Positions 1-9,017 are shown, counted from the stretch's first letter. The stretch is 64,000 nt of DNA from Anaerocolumna sp. AGMB13020 (GCF_033100115.1 NZ_CP136910.1:3062001-3126000), one strand, 5' to 3'. A program made the numbers and translations. The notes: generated by a model from the sequence alone, not told the origin.

Positions 1-474
1 TTCCGGAGTATTACCGTGTACCATATTCCAGTACTGTGAGGATACAATGGGCATACTTGAGATGGTAAAGTATTTGTTAAGCTGGTCAAGGGAAGCAGTG
101 GAACCGGCTCTTCTTAGAGATACTACAGCAGCACCCGGTTTATATGGAAATCCTTGCCCGCAGTAAAAGAATCTGTCCAGAAAAGAGGTCATGGCACCAC
201 TTGCAGAGGCATAATGAACAGGTGCTCCAAAGATAAGACCATCTGCTTTTTCTGCCAGCTCGATTGCTTCATTTACCGTATCATCCCCATAAGCACATTT
301 GCCGGGAAACTTATAACAGACACCGCAATCCATACAGCCTCTGACAGGTTTGCTTCCGATGTGAAAAATCTCCGTTTCTATTTGCTCCTCTTCCAGTGTT
401 TTCGCAACTTCCTCTAAGGCTGTATAAGTACAGCCGTGTATGTTAGGACTTCCGTTAATTAATAGAACTTTCAT
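1..474 (-). CDS. Flavodoxin-fold NAD(P)H-dependent oxidoreductase (partial, C-terminus off window)
   Basis: Reading from the ATG at 474 the protein begins MKVLLINGSPNIHGCTY, the phosphate-binding loop of FMN-dependent flavodoxin-like reductases. A four-residue-spaced cysteine pair (RGCMDCGVC, near residues 46-54) and the FGAPVHYASASG loop (near 90-101) match the iron-sulfur-flavoprotein-like branch of this family. The C-terminal part lies outside the window, so length cannot be judged. It is divergent from the decarboxylase gene at 630. The family transfers electrons from NAD(P)H to an FMN cofactor; the physiological acceptor cannot be told from sequence. Confidence 0.85.
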   Translation of the reverse strand, partial: MKVLLINGSPNIHGCTYTALEEVAKTLEEEQIETEIFHIGSKPVRGCMDCGVCYKFPGKCAYGDDTVNEAIELAEKADGLIFGAPVHYASASGAMTSFLDRFFYCGQGFPYKPGAAVVSLRRAGSTASLDQLNKYFTISSMPIVSSQYWNMVHGNTPE

Positions 475-629
475 ATCAACTCTCCAATCTGCGTGCTTAA
501 GCTTACATTTTTCGCTTTCATTTAATATTAGCACTTATATTCTCTGCGGAAAAGAGTAAAAAAGATTGTTTTTATTGATGGATTTGTTACAATGTAAGTA
601 AACTTTTTGGTACGTAAGGCAGGTAAAAA

Positions 630-2045
630 ATGAATCTATATGACAGCCTATTAAAATACAGTGAGGCCGGATACTATCCTATGCATATGCCGGGCCACAA
701 GAGAAACAGCAGGCTTCTTGCCATGTGTGACCCCTATTCCATTGATATTACAGAGATAGATGGTTTTGACAATCTACACAGACCGGAGGGAATACTAAAG
801 GTCGGAATGGAGGCTTGGTCCGATTTATATAATTCCCGTAAAACCTATTATCTGGTAGGAGGAAGCTCAGCGGGAATTCTTACAGGCATCTCTGCCTGTA
901 CCAGCCGAGGTGATAAGGTTCTCGTGGCAAGAAACTGTCATAAGTCGGTTTATCATGCCCTTTATTTAAGAGGTTTAGAGCCTGTATATCTTTATCCTCC
1001 TGTTATGAAGGAATTTGGAATTAATGGGGGAATATCCGTGGAACAGGTGGAAGAGCACCTTAAATGTCAGGGGGATATTAAGTTAATTATTCTTACCTCT
1101 CCCACATATGAAGGGATAGTATCAGATATCCGTGCTATTGCAGCAGCAGCTCACAGCTATGGAATACCTTTGATGGTAGATGAAGCACATGGCGCACATC
1201 TGGGTTTTCATAAAGGCTTTCCGGAAACGGCAGTCAGGCTGGGAGCTGACGTTGTGGTACACAGCATCCATAAGACCCTGCCAGCTTTTACCCAGACTGC
1301 GCTGCTGCATATAAATGGACATTTGGTGGAGGAGGAGAAGATAGAACGGTATCTAGCCATATACCAGAGCTCCAGTCCCTCCTATGTACTTATGTCAGGA
1401 ATTGAAAAATGTCTGGAACTATTAAAAAATAATGGGATAGAATTGTTTGAGAGCTATGAAAAAATGCTCTGCGGCTTTTATCAGGAGGCTAAAGGATTTA
1501 AGAATATCAGTATTTTGACCGATAATACTGTTACCAGAGAAGGTTTTTACCGGTTTGATCCCTCTAAGCTTGTATTAAGCGTTAAAGGAACCAATATGAC
1601 TGGGAAGGAACTTTATGAAGTACTGCTCCATACCTATAAGATTCAGATGGAGATGGTTTCTAAGGATTATGTTCTTGGAATGACCAGTATTGCTGACAGA
1701 CAGGAGGGCTTTGACAGGCTGCTTGCTGCTCTGAAGGAAATCGATAGAAGGCTCGGCAAGGAAACCACAACGGACAGGGTTATGGAATATGCCCCCCCTA
1801 AAGCAGTGATGTCTTGCGAAGAGGCTCTGAATGCTCCTTTCAAGGAGGTTCTGTTATCAAACAGCGAAGGGTTCATATCTGGGGAATATGTCTACTTATA
1901 TCCGCCGGGAATACCCCTTCTGGTGCCGGGAGAGAGAATTGAAAAGGAATTGCTTACACAGATTACCTCCTGCCAAAAACAAGGGTTATCCTTACAGGGG
2001 CTGGCAGATTACAGCGGAAACACAATAAGAGTCATCAGTATATAG
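630..2045 (+). CDS. Orn/Lys/Arg decarboxylase-family PLP enzyme (YaaO-like)
   Basis: 471 residues with an aspartate-aminotransferase fold. The PLP site is clear: DEAHGAH at 184-190 and the Schiff-base lysine in SIHKTLPAFTQ (K215), preceded by the GGSSAGILTGI phosphate loop near 77-87. The length fits the short Bacillus YaaO/SpeA-like group. Members decarboxylate lysine or arginine; the substrate here is undecided. The next gene (kinase at 2089) starts 43 bp downstream, and the pair occupies the yaaO-tmk position of the Bacillus origin-proximal cluster. A weak ribosome site (AAGGCAGG) precedes the ATG. Confidence 0.9.
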   Translation: MNLYDSLLKYSEAGYYPMHMPGHKRNSRLLAMCDPYSIDITEIDGFDNLHRPEGILKVGMEAWSDLYNSRKTYYLVGGSSAGILTGISACTSRGDKVLVARNCHKSVYHALYLRGLEPVYLYPPVMKEFGINGGISVEQVEEHLKCQGDIKLIILTSPTYEGIVSDIRAIAAAAHSYGIPLMVDEAHGAHLGFHKGFPETAVRLGADVVVHSIHKTLPAFTQTALLHINGHLVEEEKIERYLAIYQSSSPSYVLMSGIEKCLELLKNNGIELFESYEKMLCGFYQEAKGFKNISILTDNTVTREGFYRFDPSKLVLSVKGTNMTGKELYEVLLHTYKIQMEMVSKDYVLGMTSIADRQEGFDRLLAALKEIDRRLGKETTTDRVMEYAPPKAVMSCEEALNAPFKEVLLSNSEGFISGEYVYLYPPGIPLLVPGERIEKELLTQITSCQKQGLSLQGLADYSGNTIRVISI

Positions 2046-2088
2046 TTCAAGTACAGGTATTAATAAGTTGGAAGGAAAAAATAAAAGT

Positions 2089-2679
2089 ATGCATAAACTG
2101 TTTGTTGTAATGGGCAAGAGTGCAGCGGGAAAAGATACGGTATTTAAGGAGATCACCCGCCGGGCTCTTAATTTGAAAACGGTTGCCGGGTACACAACAA
2201 GGCCGATCAGGGACGGAGAAAAGAACGGGGAAGAATACTTCTTTGTTACCAAAGAGGAACTGGCGAGATTACAGAAAAATAATAAAGTAATCGAACATAG
2301 GGCCTATGAAACCATGCACGGAGTATGGGATTACTTTACGGTTGATGATGGACAGATTGATTTTAATGAGACAAGCTCTATAATGATTGGTACTTTGGAT
2401 ACCTATCGGAAAATTCGTGAATATCTGGGAAAAGACAGAGTGGTACCCTTATATTTGGAAGTAGAGGACGGAATTCGGCTGGAACGTGCTCTGGCCAGAG
2501 AAAAGACCCAGAAAAGACCCAAGTATACGGAATTATGTCGTAGGTTTTTGGCAGACGAAGAAGATTTCAAAGAAGAAAATCTCCTTGAGCTTGGTATAAA
2601 TAAAAGATATAACAATGAAAACAGTGAAATATGTATCCTGAACATAGAAAAAGATATCAGGGAGAATATGGAAGATTAA
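2089..2679 (+). CDS. Guanylate-kinase-like nucleoside monophosphate kinase
   Basis: About 196 residues. The P-loop GKSAAGKD lies at residues 9-16 and is followed by the guanylate-kinase signature TTRPIRDGEKNGEEYFFV, which binds GMP. The C-terminal half is more divergent than in canonical Gmk. I take the ATG at 2089, with GGAAGG 13 bases upstream; a TTG at 2068 is in frame but has no ribosome site. It follows the YaaO-like decarboxylase where Bacillus carries thymidylate kinase, so this kinase seems to replace tmk in that slot. It could be a second Gmk or a kinase of altered specificity. Confidence 0.8.
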   Translation: MHKLFVVMGKSAAGKDTVFKEITRRALNLKTVAGYTTRPIRDGEKNGEEYFFVTKEELARLQKNNKVIEHRAYETMHGVWDYFTVDDGQIDFNETSSIMIGTLDTYRKIREYLGKDRVVPLYLEVEDGIRLERALAREKTQKRPKYTELCRRFLADEEDFKEENLLELGINKRYNNENSEICILNIEKDIRENMED

Positions 2680-2844
2680 AATTTTCCTATTTATTTTAAT
2701 CTGATTATGCTATAATAAATCTGGAAATTGTCCGTTTCAGTTTAAGCTAAGCAGCAATTTCCATTCTAATAATAGAATTTAGAGAAATGCAGCAGCTATA
2801 GTAATGGAATCTATTTTACTGAAGAGGGGAGAGGAGTTAATTTT

Positions 2845-3285
2845 ATGGATATTAAAGTTAATCAGTTACCAACCATAAACCAAGTTGAAGCGAAAGCACC
2901 TCTGTCTGAAGCAGATGGCTCCTTTAAATTTACTTTGATCAGTAACATTGAGGAACAGGGACTGAAAGAACGCTTGAATCTTATGATGGAGGACATTATT
3001 CAGCATGGTAAGAAGCTGGGGAAACATATGGATGTCCGGGATATGAAAAGGTACAGGCAGCTTATCAGGGAATTTATGAATGAGATTGTCAACCGTTCCC
3101 ACAAATTCAGCAGGGAGAATTTTCTGGACAGAAGAGGCCGTCATCGTGTCTATGGCATGATAAAGCTTATCGATCAGAATCTGGACGAGCTTGCAATGGA
3201 ATTAATCAAGGATGAGAAGGATACAATAGCCATTTTAAATAAAATAGATGAAATCAAAGGACTGCTGCTGGATATATTTGCCTGA
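2845..3285 (+). CDS. yaaR: YaaR family protein (DUF327)
   Basis: 146 residues, mostly helical and charged, with the conserved core [18 protein letters not shown] and the C-terminal [19 protein letters not shown] that mark the YaaR/DUF327 family. Function is not established in the family. Its place directly before holB and ricT is the same as in Bacillus and supports the call independently. A TATAAT-like box at about 2712 and a GGGGAGAGGAG ribosome site precede the gene, so it probably starts a transcription unit that continues into holB. Confidence 0.88.
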   Translation: MDIKVNQLPTINQVEAKAPLSEADGSFKFTLISNIEEQGLKERLNLMMEDIIQHGKKLGKHMDVRDMKRYRQLIREFMNEIVNRSHKFSRENFLDRRGRHRVYGMIKLIDQNLDELAMELIKDEKDTIAILNKIDEIKGLLLDIFA

Positions 3286-3363
3286 TAAATTTTCAATCGG
3301 AAAAGCACAGTGTGCTTTGGGATTAGTATTTGTAAGTCCCTCAAGGGGCAGATGGGAGTTATT

Positions 3364-4356
3364 GTGGCTGGATTTAAGCAAATAATTGGTCATGAGCAGA
3401 TTGCCGGACATTTAAGGACAGCAGCCGGAACAGGAACCGTATCCCATGCATATATCTTTGCCGGTGAAGAAGGGATGGGAAAACATACGCTGGCTGCCGC
3501 ATTTGCAAAAAGCCTGCAGTGTGAAAACCTGGAAGCGGACGGCGAAAGTTGCGGTATCTGTAAGTCCTGCCTTCAGGCGGAATCAGGAAACCATCCGGAC
3601 ATTATTTATGTAACCCACGAAAAGGCAAGTCTTGGAGTGGATGATATCAGAAGCCAGTTAAACAACGATATACAGATAAAACCCTACAGCGGAGACCGAA
3701 AGATATACATTGTGGATGAAGCTGAGAAGATGACGGAACAGGCTCAGAATGCGCTCCTAAAGACATTGGAATCCCCGCCGTCTTATGCTGTTATCATACT
3801 GTTGACCAATAATATTAACGCATTACTGCAAACGATTCTGTCAAGATGCGTGGTGTTAAAACTAAATCCAGTAAAGGAAGAGGATATTAAGAGGTATCTC
3901 ATGGAGGTACAAAAGCTTCCGGATTACCAGGCAGAACTCAGTGCGGTATTTGCACAAGGTAATGTGGGAAAAGCCATATCCTATGCTTCAAATGAGGATT
4001 TTACCTCCATGAAGGACAAGCTCCTTCATTTGCTTCGATACCTTGATCAAATGGAGCTCCACGAGCTGATAGATGGTCTGAAGAATATTTCAGAGCAAAA
4101 GAACCGAGTTGATGAATATCTGGACATGATTACGCTGTGGTTCAGAGATGTTTTAATGTATAAGGTTACAAGAGATATCAACCTGTTAATTTTTAAAGGG
4201 GAATACTCAGAAATTACCAGGCAGGCCGGAAAGAGAAGCTATGAAGGTCTTGAGAATATTATTAAGGCAGTGGAAAGAGCCAGGATACGCCTTAATGCCA
4301 ATGTAAACTTTGACATTGTAATGGAACTTATGTTTCTTACCATAAAAGAGAATTAA
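3364..4356 (+). CDS. holB: DNA polymerase III subunit delta prime
   Basis: About 330 residues. It carries Walker A GEEGMGKHT near residue 35, a zinc-binding cysteine set (CENL...CGICKSC) near 50-70, Walker B-like KIYIVDEAEKM, and the sensor motif TILSRC. It is a clamp-loader ATPase-fold subunit that opens the beta clamp during replication. I choose the GTG at 3364, since the family usually begins M-x-G-F-x-x-I-x-G-H and GGGAG lies five bases upstream; the ATG at 3352 is an alternative. It sits between yaaR and ricT. Confidence 0.9.
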   Translation: MAGFKQIIGHEQIAGHLRTAAGTGTVSHAYIFAGEEGMGKHTLAAAFAKSLQCENLEADGESCGICKSCLQAESGNHPDIIYVTHEKASLGVDDIRSQLNNDIQIKPYSGDRKIYIVDEAEKMTEQAQNALLKTLESPPSYAVIILLTNNINALLQTILSRCVVLKLNPVKEEDIKRYLMEVQKLPDYQAELSAVFAQGNVGKAISYASNEDFTSMKDKLLHLLRYLDQMELHELIDGLKNISEQKNRVDEYLDMITLWFRDVLMYKVTRDINLLIFKGEYSEITRQAGKRSYEGLENIIKAVERARIRLNANVNFDIVMELMFLTIKEN

Positions 4357-4378
4357 AAAATTGTTATTTTACATGTGT

Positions 4379-4500
4379 GAAAGCCTAGAAGCAAATGTGA
4401 TATAGAAGATATTTCATGCCCTGATTTGTGACAGCACCAAATATGCAGGCAGTGAAGGCTTGCAAGGGAGCAAATGTGGAACATCCGTAAACAATTTTTA
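4379..4500 (+). repeat. Short degenerate intergenic repeat (copy A)
   Basis: The spacer between holB and ricT contains two copies of AGCAAATGTG (near 4390 and 4470) and a block TGATTTGTG..AG..CCA..TGCA that reappears in the rsmI-abrB spacer (7500-7640). The similarity is partial, so common origin is only suggested. Confidence 0.35.
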
Positions 4501-4541
4501 ACATATAAATTGAGCGCGCCAAGGCGCAAATGGAGGTTAGT

Positions 4542-5450
4542 ATGACGAATGTTATAGGTGTCCGGTTCAGAAGAGCGGGCAAGATATATTTCTTTGATCC
4601 TGCCGGTTATGAGATAAAGCAAGGGGACTATGTAATAGTGGAAACCGCCAGGGGTGTAGAATACGGACATGTTGTTATCGGCCCCAGGGATGTGGAGGAG
4701 AGTAAGATTATTCAGCCCCTTAAGCCGGTAATCAGAACGGCGACGCCCGAAGATAACGAGATTGAAATGAGAAACAAGATAAAGGAAAAAGAAGCCTTTC
4801 AGATCTGCCTGGAAAAGATTAAGAAGCATGAACTTGAAATGAAGCTGATTGACTCTGAATATACCTTTGACAATAATAAGGTGCTGTTCTATTTTACAGC
4901 AGATGGAAGAATCGATTTCAGGGAGCTGGTCAAGGATCTTGCCAGTGTATTCAAGACCCGTATTGAGTTAAGGCAGATTGGTGTAAGGGATGAGACGAAG
5001 GTGGTTGGCGGTATTGGTATCTGCGGAAGACCTTTATGCTGTCATACCCATCTTTCTGAATTTGCGCCTGTGTCCATTAAGATGGCAAAAGAGCAGAACC
5101 TGTCCTTAAATCCCACCAAGATATCCGGTGTATGCGGACGTCTTATGTGCTGCCTGAAGCATGAGGAAGAGGCTTATGAGGATTTGAACAGCAAGCTTCC
5201 TAATGTAGGAGATATGGTAACCACAGCGGATGGTTTACGTGGAGAGGTTCAGAGCGTTACCGTATTAAAACAGCTGGTTAAGGTTATCGTTACACTGGAG
5301 AACGACGAAAAAGAAGTTCGGGAATACAAAGCATCCACTCTTAAATTTACGGCAAGAAAACGCAAGGAAAGAGTTGCTCTTGATGAAGAATTAAGGGTAC
5401 TTGAGATGCTTGAAATGAAGGAAGGAAAGTCCCATCTGGATGATGTATAA
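4542..5450 (+). CDS. ricT: PSP1-domain regulator RicT (YaaT)
   Basis: 302 residues with a PSP1 domain. The two cysteine clusters CGRPLCCHTHL and CGRLMCCLKHE (about residues 160-210) are the ligands that, with RicA and RicF, hold Fe-S clusters in the Bacillus Y-complex. That complex aids RNase Y maturation of mRNAs and sporulation phosphorelay activity. The start is the ATG at 4542, because GGAGG at 4532-4536 would overlap an ATG at 4530. It is followed after three bases by the methyltransferase gene, so the two are cotranscribed. A small GC-rich dyad (GCGC..GCGC) lies just upstream. Confidence 0.93.
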   Translation: MTNVIGVRFRRAGKIYFFDPAGYEIKQGDYVIVETARGVEYGHVVIGPRDVEESKIIQPLKPVIRTATPEDNEIEMRNKIKEKEAFQICLEKIKKHELEMKLIDSEYTFDNNKVLFYFTADGRIDFRELVKDLASVFKTRIELRQIGVRDETKVVGGIGICGRPLCCHTHLSEFAPVSIKMAKEQNLSLNPTKISGVCGRLMCCLKHEEEAYEDLNSKLPNVGDMVTTADGLRGEVQSVTVLKQLVKVIVTLENDEKEVREYKASTLKFTARKRKERVALDEELRVLEMLEMKEGKSHLDDV

Positions 5451-5453
5451 GCT

Positions 5454-6275
5454 ATGAGCGATATGAGGAATACCCGGGAAGAAGGGCTGCCAAACTGCGA
5501 TACTTCTTTGACAGAGAAAGAAGCGCAGCAGCAGGATACAGTGAATATCCTTCTTCCGGGGGAGAGAATAGATGAGTTGCAGCGTAATGGATATAAGATT
5601 ATTCAGAACAGCAAGAAATTCTGCTTTGGAATGGATGCTGTTCTTCTTTCCGGCTTTGCAAAAGTGAAAGAAGGGGAAAGAGTAGCTGATTTAGGAACCG
5701 GAACAGGTATTATACCCATTCTTCTTGAGGCAAAAACAAAGGGAGAGCATTTTACCGGGCTTGAGATTCAGGAAGAAAGTGCCGACATGGCTAGAAGGAG
5801 TGTAAGGCTTAACGGACTGGATGAGAAAGTCTCAATTGTAACAGGGGATATTAAAGAAGCAGGCAGACTTTTTGGCGCTGCTTCCTTTCATGTTGTTACC
5901 AGTAATCCTCCTTATATGAATGATCTTCACGGGCTTAAGAATCCAGATTTGCCAAAGGCTATAGCAAGGCACGAAGTGCATTGTACGCTGGAGGATGTGG
6001 TAAGAGAGGCGGCAAAGCTACTGAAACCTTCAGGACGCTTTTACCTGGTACACAGGCCCTTTCGTCTGATAGAAATAATAAATACACTTACTGCTTATAA
6101 GCTGGAACCCAAAAGGATGAAGATGGTGCACCCTTTTCTGGATAAAGAACCGAATATGGTGTTAATAGAAGCAGTAAAAGGCGGAGGGTCTATGATCAAG
6201 GTGGAACCTCCCCTGATTGTATATAAGGAAGTCAATCAATATACCGATGAAATCTATGATATCTACGGTTATTAA
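5454..6275 (+). CDS. tRNA1(Val) A37 N6-methyltransferase-like (YabB/TrmN6)
   Basis: 273 residues. A class I methyltransferase fold is shown by VADLGTGTGIIPILLE (SAM loop, about residues 78-93) and the catalytic NPPY motif (VVTSNPPYMND, about 155-165) typical of N6-adenine or N5-glutamine methylation. Family members of the YabB/YfiC type modify A37 of tRNA-Val. The first 35 residues are a poorly conserved polar stretch. It starts three bases after ricT and ends 20 bases before rsmI, matching the Bacillus ricT-yabB-rsmI order. Confidence 0.87.
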   Translation: MSDMRNTREEGLPNCDTSLTEKEAQQQDTVNILLPGERIDELQRNGYKIIQNSKKFCFGMDAVLLSGFAKVKEGERVADLGTGTGIIPILLEAKTKGEHFTGLEIQEESADMARRSVRLNGLDEKVSIVTGDIKEAGRLFGAASFHVVTSNPPYMNDLHGLKNPDLPKAIARHEVHCTLEDVVREAAKLLKPSGRFYLVHRPFRLIEIINTLTAYKLEPKRMKMVHPFLDKEPNMVLIEAVKGGGSMIKVEPPLIVYKEVNQYTDEIYDIYGY

Positions 6276-6295
6276 GAAAGAAGGGACCATTGCAG

Positions 6296-7138
6296 ATGAC
6301 GGGAACATTATATTTGTGTGCTACGCCCATAGGCAATTTAGAGGATATCACCTTAAGGGTTCTGCGGATACTAAAAGAAGCAGACTTAATTGCCGCAGAG
6401 GATACCAGACACAGTATCAAACTGTTAAATCATTTTGAAATCAATACACCCATGACCAGCTATCATGAGTATAACAAAATAGAGAAAGGCCGTTATCTGG
6501 TCGGACTTCTGAAAGAGGGTAAGAATATTGCTCTAATTACAGATGCTGGAACGCCCGGTATTTCAGACCCCGGTGAAGAACTGGTTAAGATGGCATATGA
6601 AGAGGGGATTTTAGTTACCTCTCTGCCGGGGCCTTCTGCCGTTATCACAGGACTTACCCTGTCCGGATTATCCACTAGACGATTTGCTTTTGAGGCTTTT
6701 CTGCCCTCTGATAAAAAGGAACGAAATAATATCCTGAAAGAATTAAAGTCAGAGACCAGAACCATCATTATATACGAAGCACCGCACAGGCTTATAAAGA
6801 CTTTAAAGGAACTCTCAGAGGCTTTGGGAGACCGCAGGGTTACGGTGGTAAGAGAGCTTACTAAGAAACATGAAACGGCTTTTCAGACAAGCTTACTTAA
6901 GGCCGTCAGCCATTACGAAGCGGAGGAGCCAAAGGGTGAGTGCCTGCTTGTTATTGAAGGTTTAAAAATAGAGGAGCTGCTGGAGCAGGAAAAGGAGAAG
7001 TTTCTGACGCTTTCTTTAGAGGAGCATATGAACCTTTATCTGGGTCGTGGAATGGATAAGAAAGAGGCTATGAAAGCGGTGGCAACAGACAGAGGTATTA
7101 CGAAAAGAGAAGTTTATCAGATGCTTTTGAATGCTTAG
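6296..7138 (+). CDS. rsmI: 16S rRNA (cytidine-1402-2'-O)-methyltransferase
   Basis: 280 residues of the tetrapyrrole-methylase fold. LYLCATPIGNLEDITLR near the N-terminus, AAEDTRHSIKLLNH, and DAGTPGISDPGEELV are the RsmI signatures. The enzyme 2'-O-methylates C1402 in the ribosomal decoding centre. The ATG at 6296 has GAAGGGA ten bases upstream; a TTG at 6290 is also possible. It closes the yaaR-to-rsmI gene string; a large palindromic element follows at 7197. Confidence 0.93.
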   Translation: MTGTLYLCATPIGNLEDITLRVLRILKEADLIAAEDTRHSIKLLNHFEINTPMTSYHEYNKIEKGRYLVGLLKEGKNIALITDAGTPGISDPGEELVKMAYEEGILVTSLPGPSAVITGLTLSGLSTRRFAFEAFLPSDKKERNNILKELKSETRTIIIYEAPHRLIKTLKELSEALGDRRVTVVRELTKKHETAFQTSLLKAVSHYEAEEPKGECLLVIEGLKIEELLEQEKEKFLTLSLEEHMNLYLGRGMDKKEAMKAVATDRGITKREVYQMLLNA

Positions 7139-7196
7139 AGGAATAATTCTTAGAAGAATATAAGTATTGGACTGGCTAAGGGGTGGGGGTTCAAAA

Positions 7197-7420
7197 GGGG
7201 ACGGAAAATAACGCAAAACAGAAAAACTTATGCTTCGATTACAAGGCATAAGAAGTCCTAATTCTCTGAATATTCTGTGCTGGACATATTATAAAACAGA
7301 CAACTCGCTTCGCTCAAACAGTCTGCTTTATAAGATAGCACAAAATTTTCAGAGAAAAGGACCTCTAATGCCTTTCCATAGGCGCATTCGTTCTTCTGTT
7401 TTGCGTTATTTTCCTGAAGT
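7197..7420. repeat. Large hairpin repeat element, copy 1
   Basis: A nearly full-length inverted repeat. The outer arms 7203-7223 and 7394-7414 are perfectly complementary over 21 bp. An inner pair of arms (about 7255-7308 and 7329-7375) also pairs, leaving an apical loop AACTCGCTTCGCTCAAACA. A second copy with compensatory changes lies at 36045-36270. No open reading frame is conserved between copies. It starts about 60 bp after the rsmI stop codon. Confidence 0.85.
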
Positions 7421-7499
7421 CGTATGAAAACAGGAGCTTTTAGTTTTGTACTGAGAGAGTTAAGGTTAAAAAATACATGAATTTAGTAATATTAGGGTT

Positions 7500-7640
7500 T
7501 AAATTTAAAAGCATTTTTCACATTTGCTTGGACATGCCGCGAATAGTTGGAGTATGGGTTTAGGCATTTTTCAAGGATACACAGATTATGAATACCTTGA
7601 TTTGTGGTAGTGCCACCTCTGCAAGCGGGTATTGTAGGTA
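7500..7640 (-). repeat. Short degenerate intergenic repeat (copy B)
   Basis: Contains TTGATTTGTGGTAGTGCCA and, inverted, CACATTTGCT; both have counterparts in the holB-ricT spacer. The rest of the 7421-7740 stretch shows no gene. Confidence 0.3.
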
Positions 7641-7742
7641 ATAAGGTTCTTATTTTATACGTTTCCTTTATTTTAGATTTCATTTTAAATAGTTTTAAAT
7701 TATTCAACAATAAGAAATATTTTATGCGCTAATATAAGAAAA

Positions 7743-7778
7743 AGCCTGAAGAAAAGCGTATCGCTTTTTCTTCAGGCT
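7743..7778 (-). terminator. Rho-independent terminator of abrB
   Basis: AGCCTGAAGAAAAGCG and its complement form a 16-bp stem around a three-base loop. On the minus strand the stem is followed by a T-rich tract, placed 16 bp after the abrB stop codon. Confidence 0.88.
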
Positions 7779-7794
7779 ACTTCTTTGAGCTGTA

Positions 7795-8052
7795 TTATTC
7801 GATAATACCTACTAATTTAGCAAGCTCCATAATAGAATCTTTTGAAATCTTCTTTCCGTGATAATCAATTAAGTTATCTTTGGAACCATTAAAGATATCT
7901 GCAGGCTCATATTTTCTTAATATGATTCTGTCCTCATCAACAAAGATTTCAAGGGGATCTCTTTCCCCTACTCCAAGTGTTCTTCTGAGCTCGATGGGAA
8001 GCGTTATTCTTCCTAACTCGTCAAGCTTTCTTACAATTCCTGTGCTTTTCAT
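7795..8052 (-). CDS. abrB: AbrB/SpoVT-family transition-state regulator
   Basis: 85 residues. The N-terminal MKSTGIVRKLDELGRITLPIELRRTL is the swapped-hairpin AbrB DNA-binding domain; the arginines and the LGRI core are intact. The C-terminal 35 residues form the dimerisation part. Such proteins repress post-exponential genes such as sporulation and antibiotic functions. A strong GGAGGT ribosome site precedes the ATG. It is transcribed against rsmI, followed by its own terminator, and preceded by very AT-rich DNA with dyads that could serve autoregulation. Confidence 0.92.
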   Translation of the reverse strand: MKSTGIVRKLDELGRITLPIELRRTLGVGERDPLEIFVDEDRIILRKYEPADIFNGSKDNLIDYHGKKISKDSIMELAKLVGIIE

Positions 8053-8130
8053 ATATATGTACCTCCTACAATACTTTTATAAAATACCATACAAATATTA
8101 GAAAGTCAATAAATGAAATATTAAATCAAG

Positions 8131-8160
8131 CAATTATTTAGTATTTTATAGAAATAATTG
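8131..8160 (-). promoter_or_regulatory. AT-rich dyad upstream of abrB
   Basis: CAATTATTT at 8131-8139 and AAATAATTG at 8152-8160 form a perfect 9-bp inverted repeat about 80 bp upstream of the abrB start. The surrounding 8053-8340 stretch holds no gene. AbrB proteins favour AT-rich curved DNA, so an autoregulatory role is plausible but unproven. Confidence 0.35.
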
Positions 8161-8342
8161 TAATAAAAGTATTAAAAAGTAAAGAAAAATAAGTTTTGAG
8201 TACTGGATTTTAGCGGTTTAAAGGGGTGATGTGACCGTGTTTTCGCTCTTAATTTACATTTTATTCCTTGTTTCGATAAGTTTTTCGACAGGTAATGGAA
8301 ATTAATGGAACAGCATCTTAAAAGACCATATGAATTATTTTT

Positions 8343-8422
8343 CTAACCCCGGAATATAGTATAGATAAAGAAAAGAAACAGGCAGTTACGCTATAGGCGA
8401 AATACCTTACTGCCGGGGTTAG
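8343..8422 (+). promoter_or_regulatory. Inverted repeat ending at the spmA ribosome site
   Basis: CTAACCCCGG (8343-8352) pairs with CCGGGGTTAG (8413-8422), which ends inside the AGGAGG ribosome site (8421-8426). A nested stem GGCAGT...ACTGCC lies within the loop. If transcribed as a whole, the structure would sit against the spmA translation start. Confidence 0.5.
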
Positions 8423-8432
8423 GAGGTTTCTT

Positions 8433-9017
8433 ATGTTGAATTATCTATGGGGCTTCATGATAATAATCGGTGTTGTAGTTGGGGCTTTAACGGGTAAAAT
8501 CGACGATGTAAGCGCTGCAACCTTATCTTCTGCAAAAGAGGCTGTTGTTTTGTGTATAACCATGCTGGGGTTTACTGCCCTTTGGATGGGAATTATGCAG
8601 ATAGCCAAAACAGCAGGGATTATCGACGCCCTGACAAAATTTATCAATCCGCTGTTAAGTCTGCTCTTTCCGAACATTCCGGATAAACATCCCGCCAAAG
8701 AATACATAGCTTCCAATATGATAGCCAACTTTCTGGGGCTTGGCTGGGCAGCAACACCCATGGGGCTTAAAGCCATGCAGGAGCTGAAGAAATTGAATCA
8801 GGACAGAGAGTCGGCCAGCTGTGATATGTGCACCTTTCTAATTATAAACATATCCGCGCTCCAGCTGATACCCGTAAATATTATTGCGTTCAGAACACAG
8901 TACGGCTCCGTTAATCCTACAGAAATTCTTGGAGCAGCCTTGGTTGCTACCAGTGTATCAACGGTAGCAGGTATAATCTTCTCATTGGTGGCCAGAAAAC
9001 TGGCACATAACAAGTAA
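8433..9017 (+). CDS. spmA: Spore maturation protein A
   Basis: 194 residues, a multi-pass membrane protein of the nucleoside-recognition (Gate) family. It shows four or five hydrophobic segments and the conserved NPLLSLLFPNIPDKHPA and MIANFLGLGWAATPMGLKA stretches. In Bacillus SpmA and SpmB act in the mother-cell or forespore membrane and are needed for proper spore core dehydration and heat resistance. AGGAGG lies six bases before the ATG. spmB follows 112 bp downstream. Confidence 0.93.
   Translation: MLNYLWGFMIIIGVVVGALTGKIDDVSAATLSSAKEAVVLCITMLGFTALWMGIMQIAKTAGIIDALTKFINPLLSLLFPNIPDKHPAKEYIASNMIANFLGLGWAATPMGLKAMQELKKLNQDRESASCDMCTFLIINISALQLIPVNIIAFRTQYGSVNPTEILGAALVATSVSTVAGIIFSLVARKLAHNK

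Noticed and set aside
4353..4829. 158-residue minus-strand frame
   Set aside because: Shadows the start of ricT; no ribosome site, no family.
7230..7427. 65-residue frame inside the hairpin element
   Set aside because: Lies within the inverted repeat, is not kept in the second copy, and has no ribosome site.
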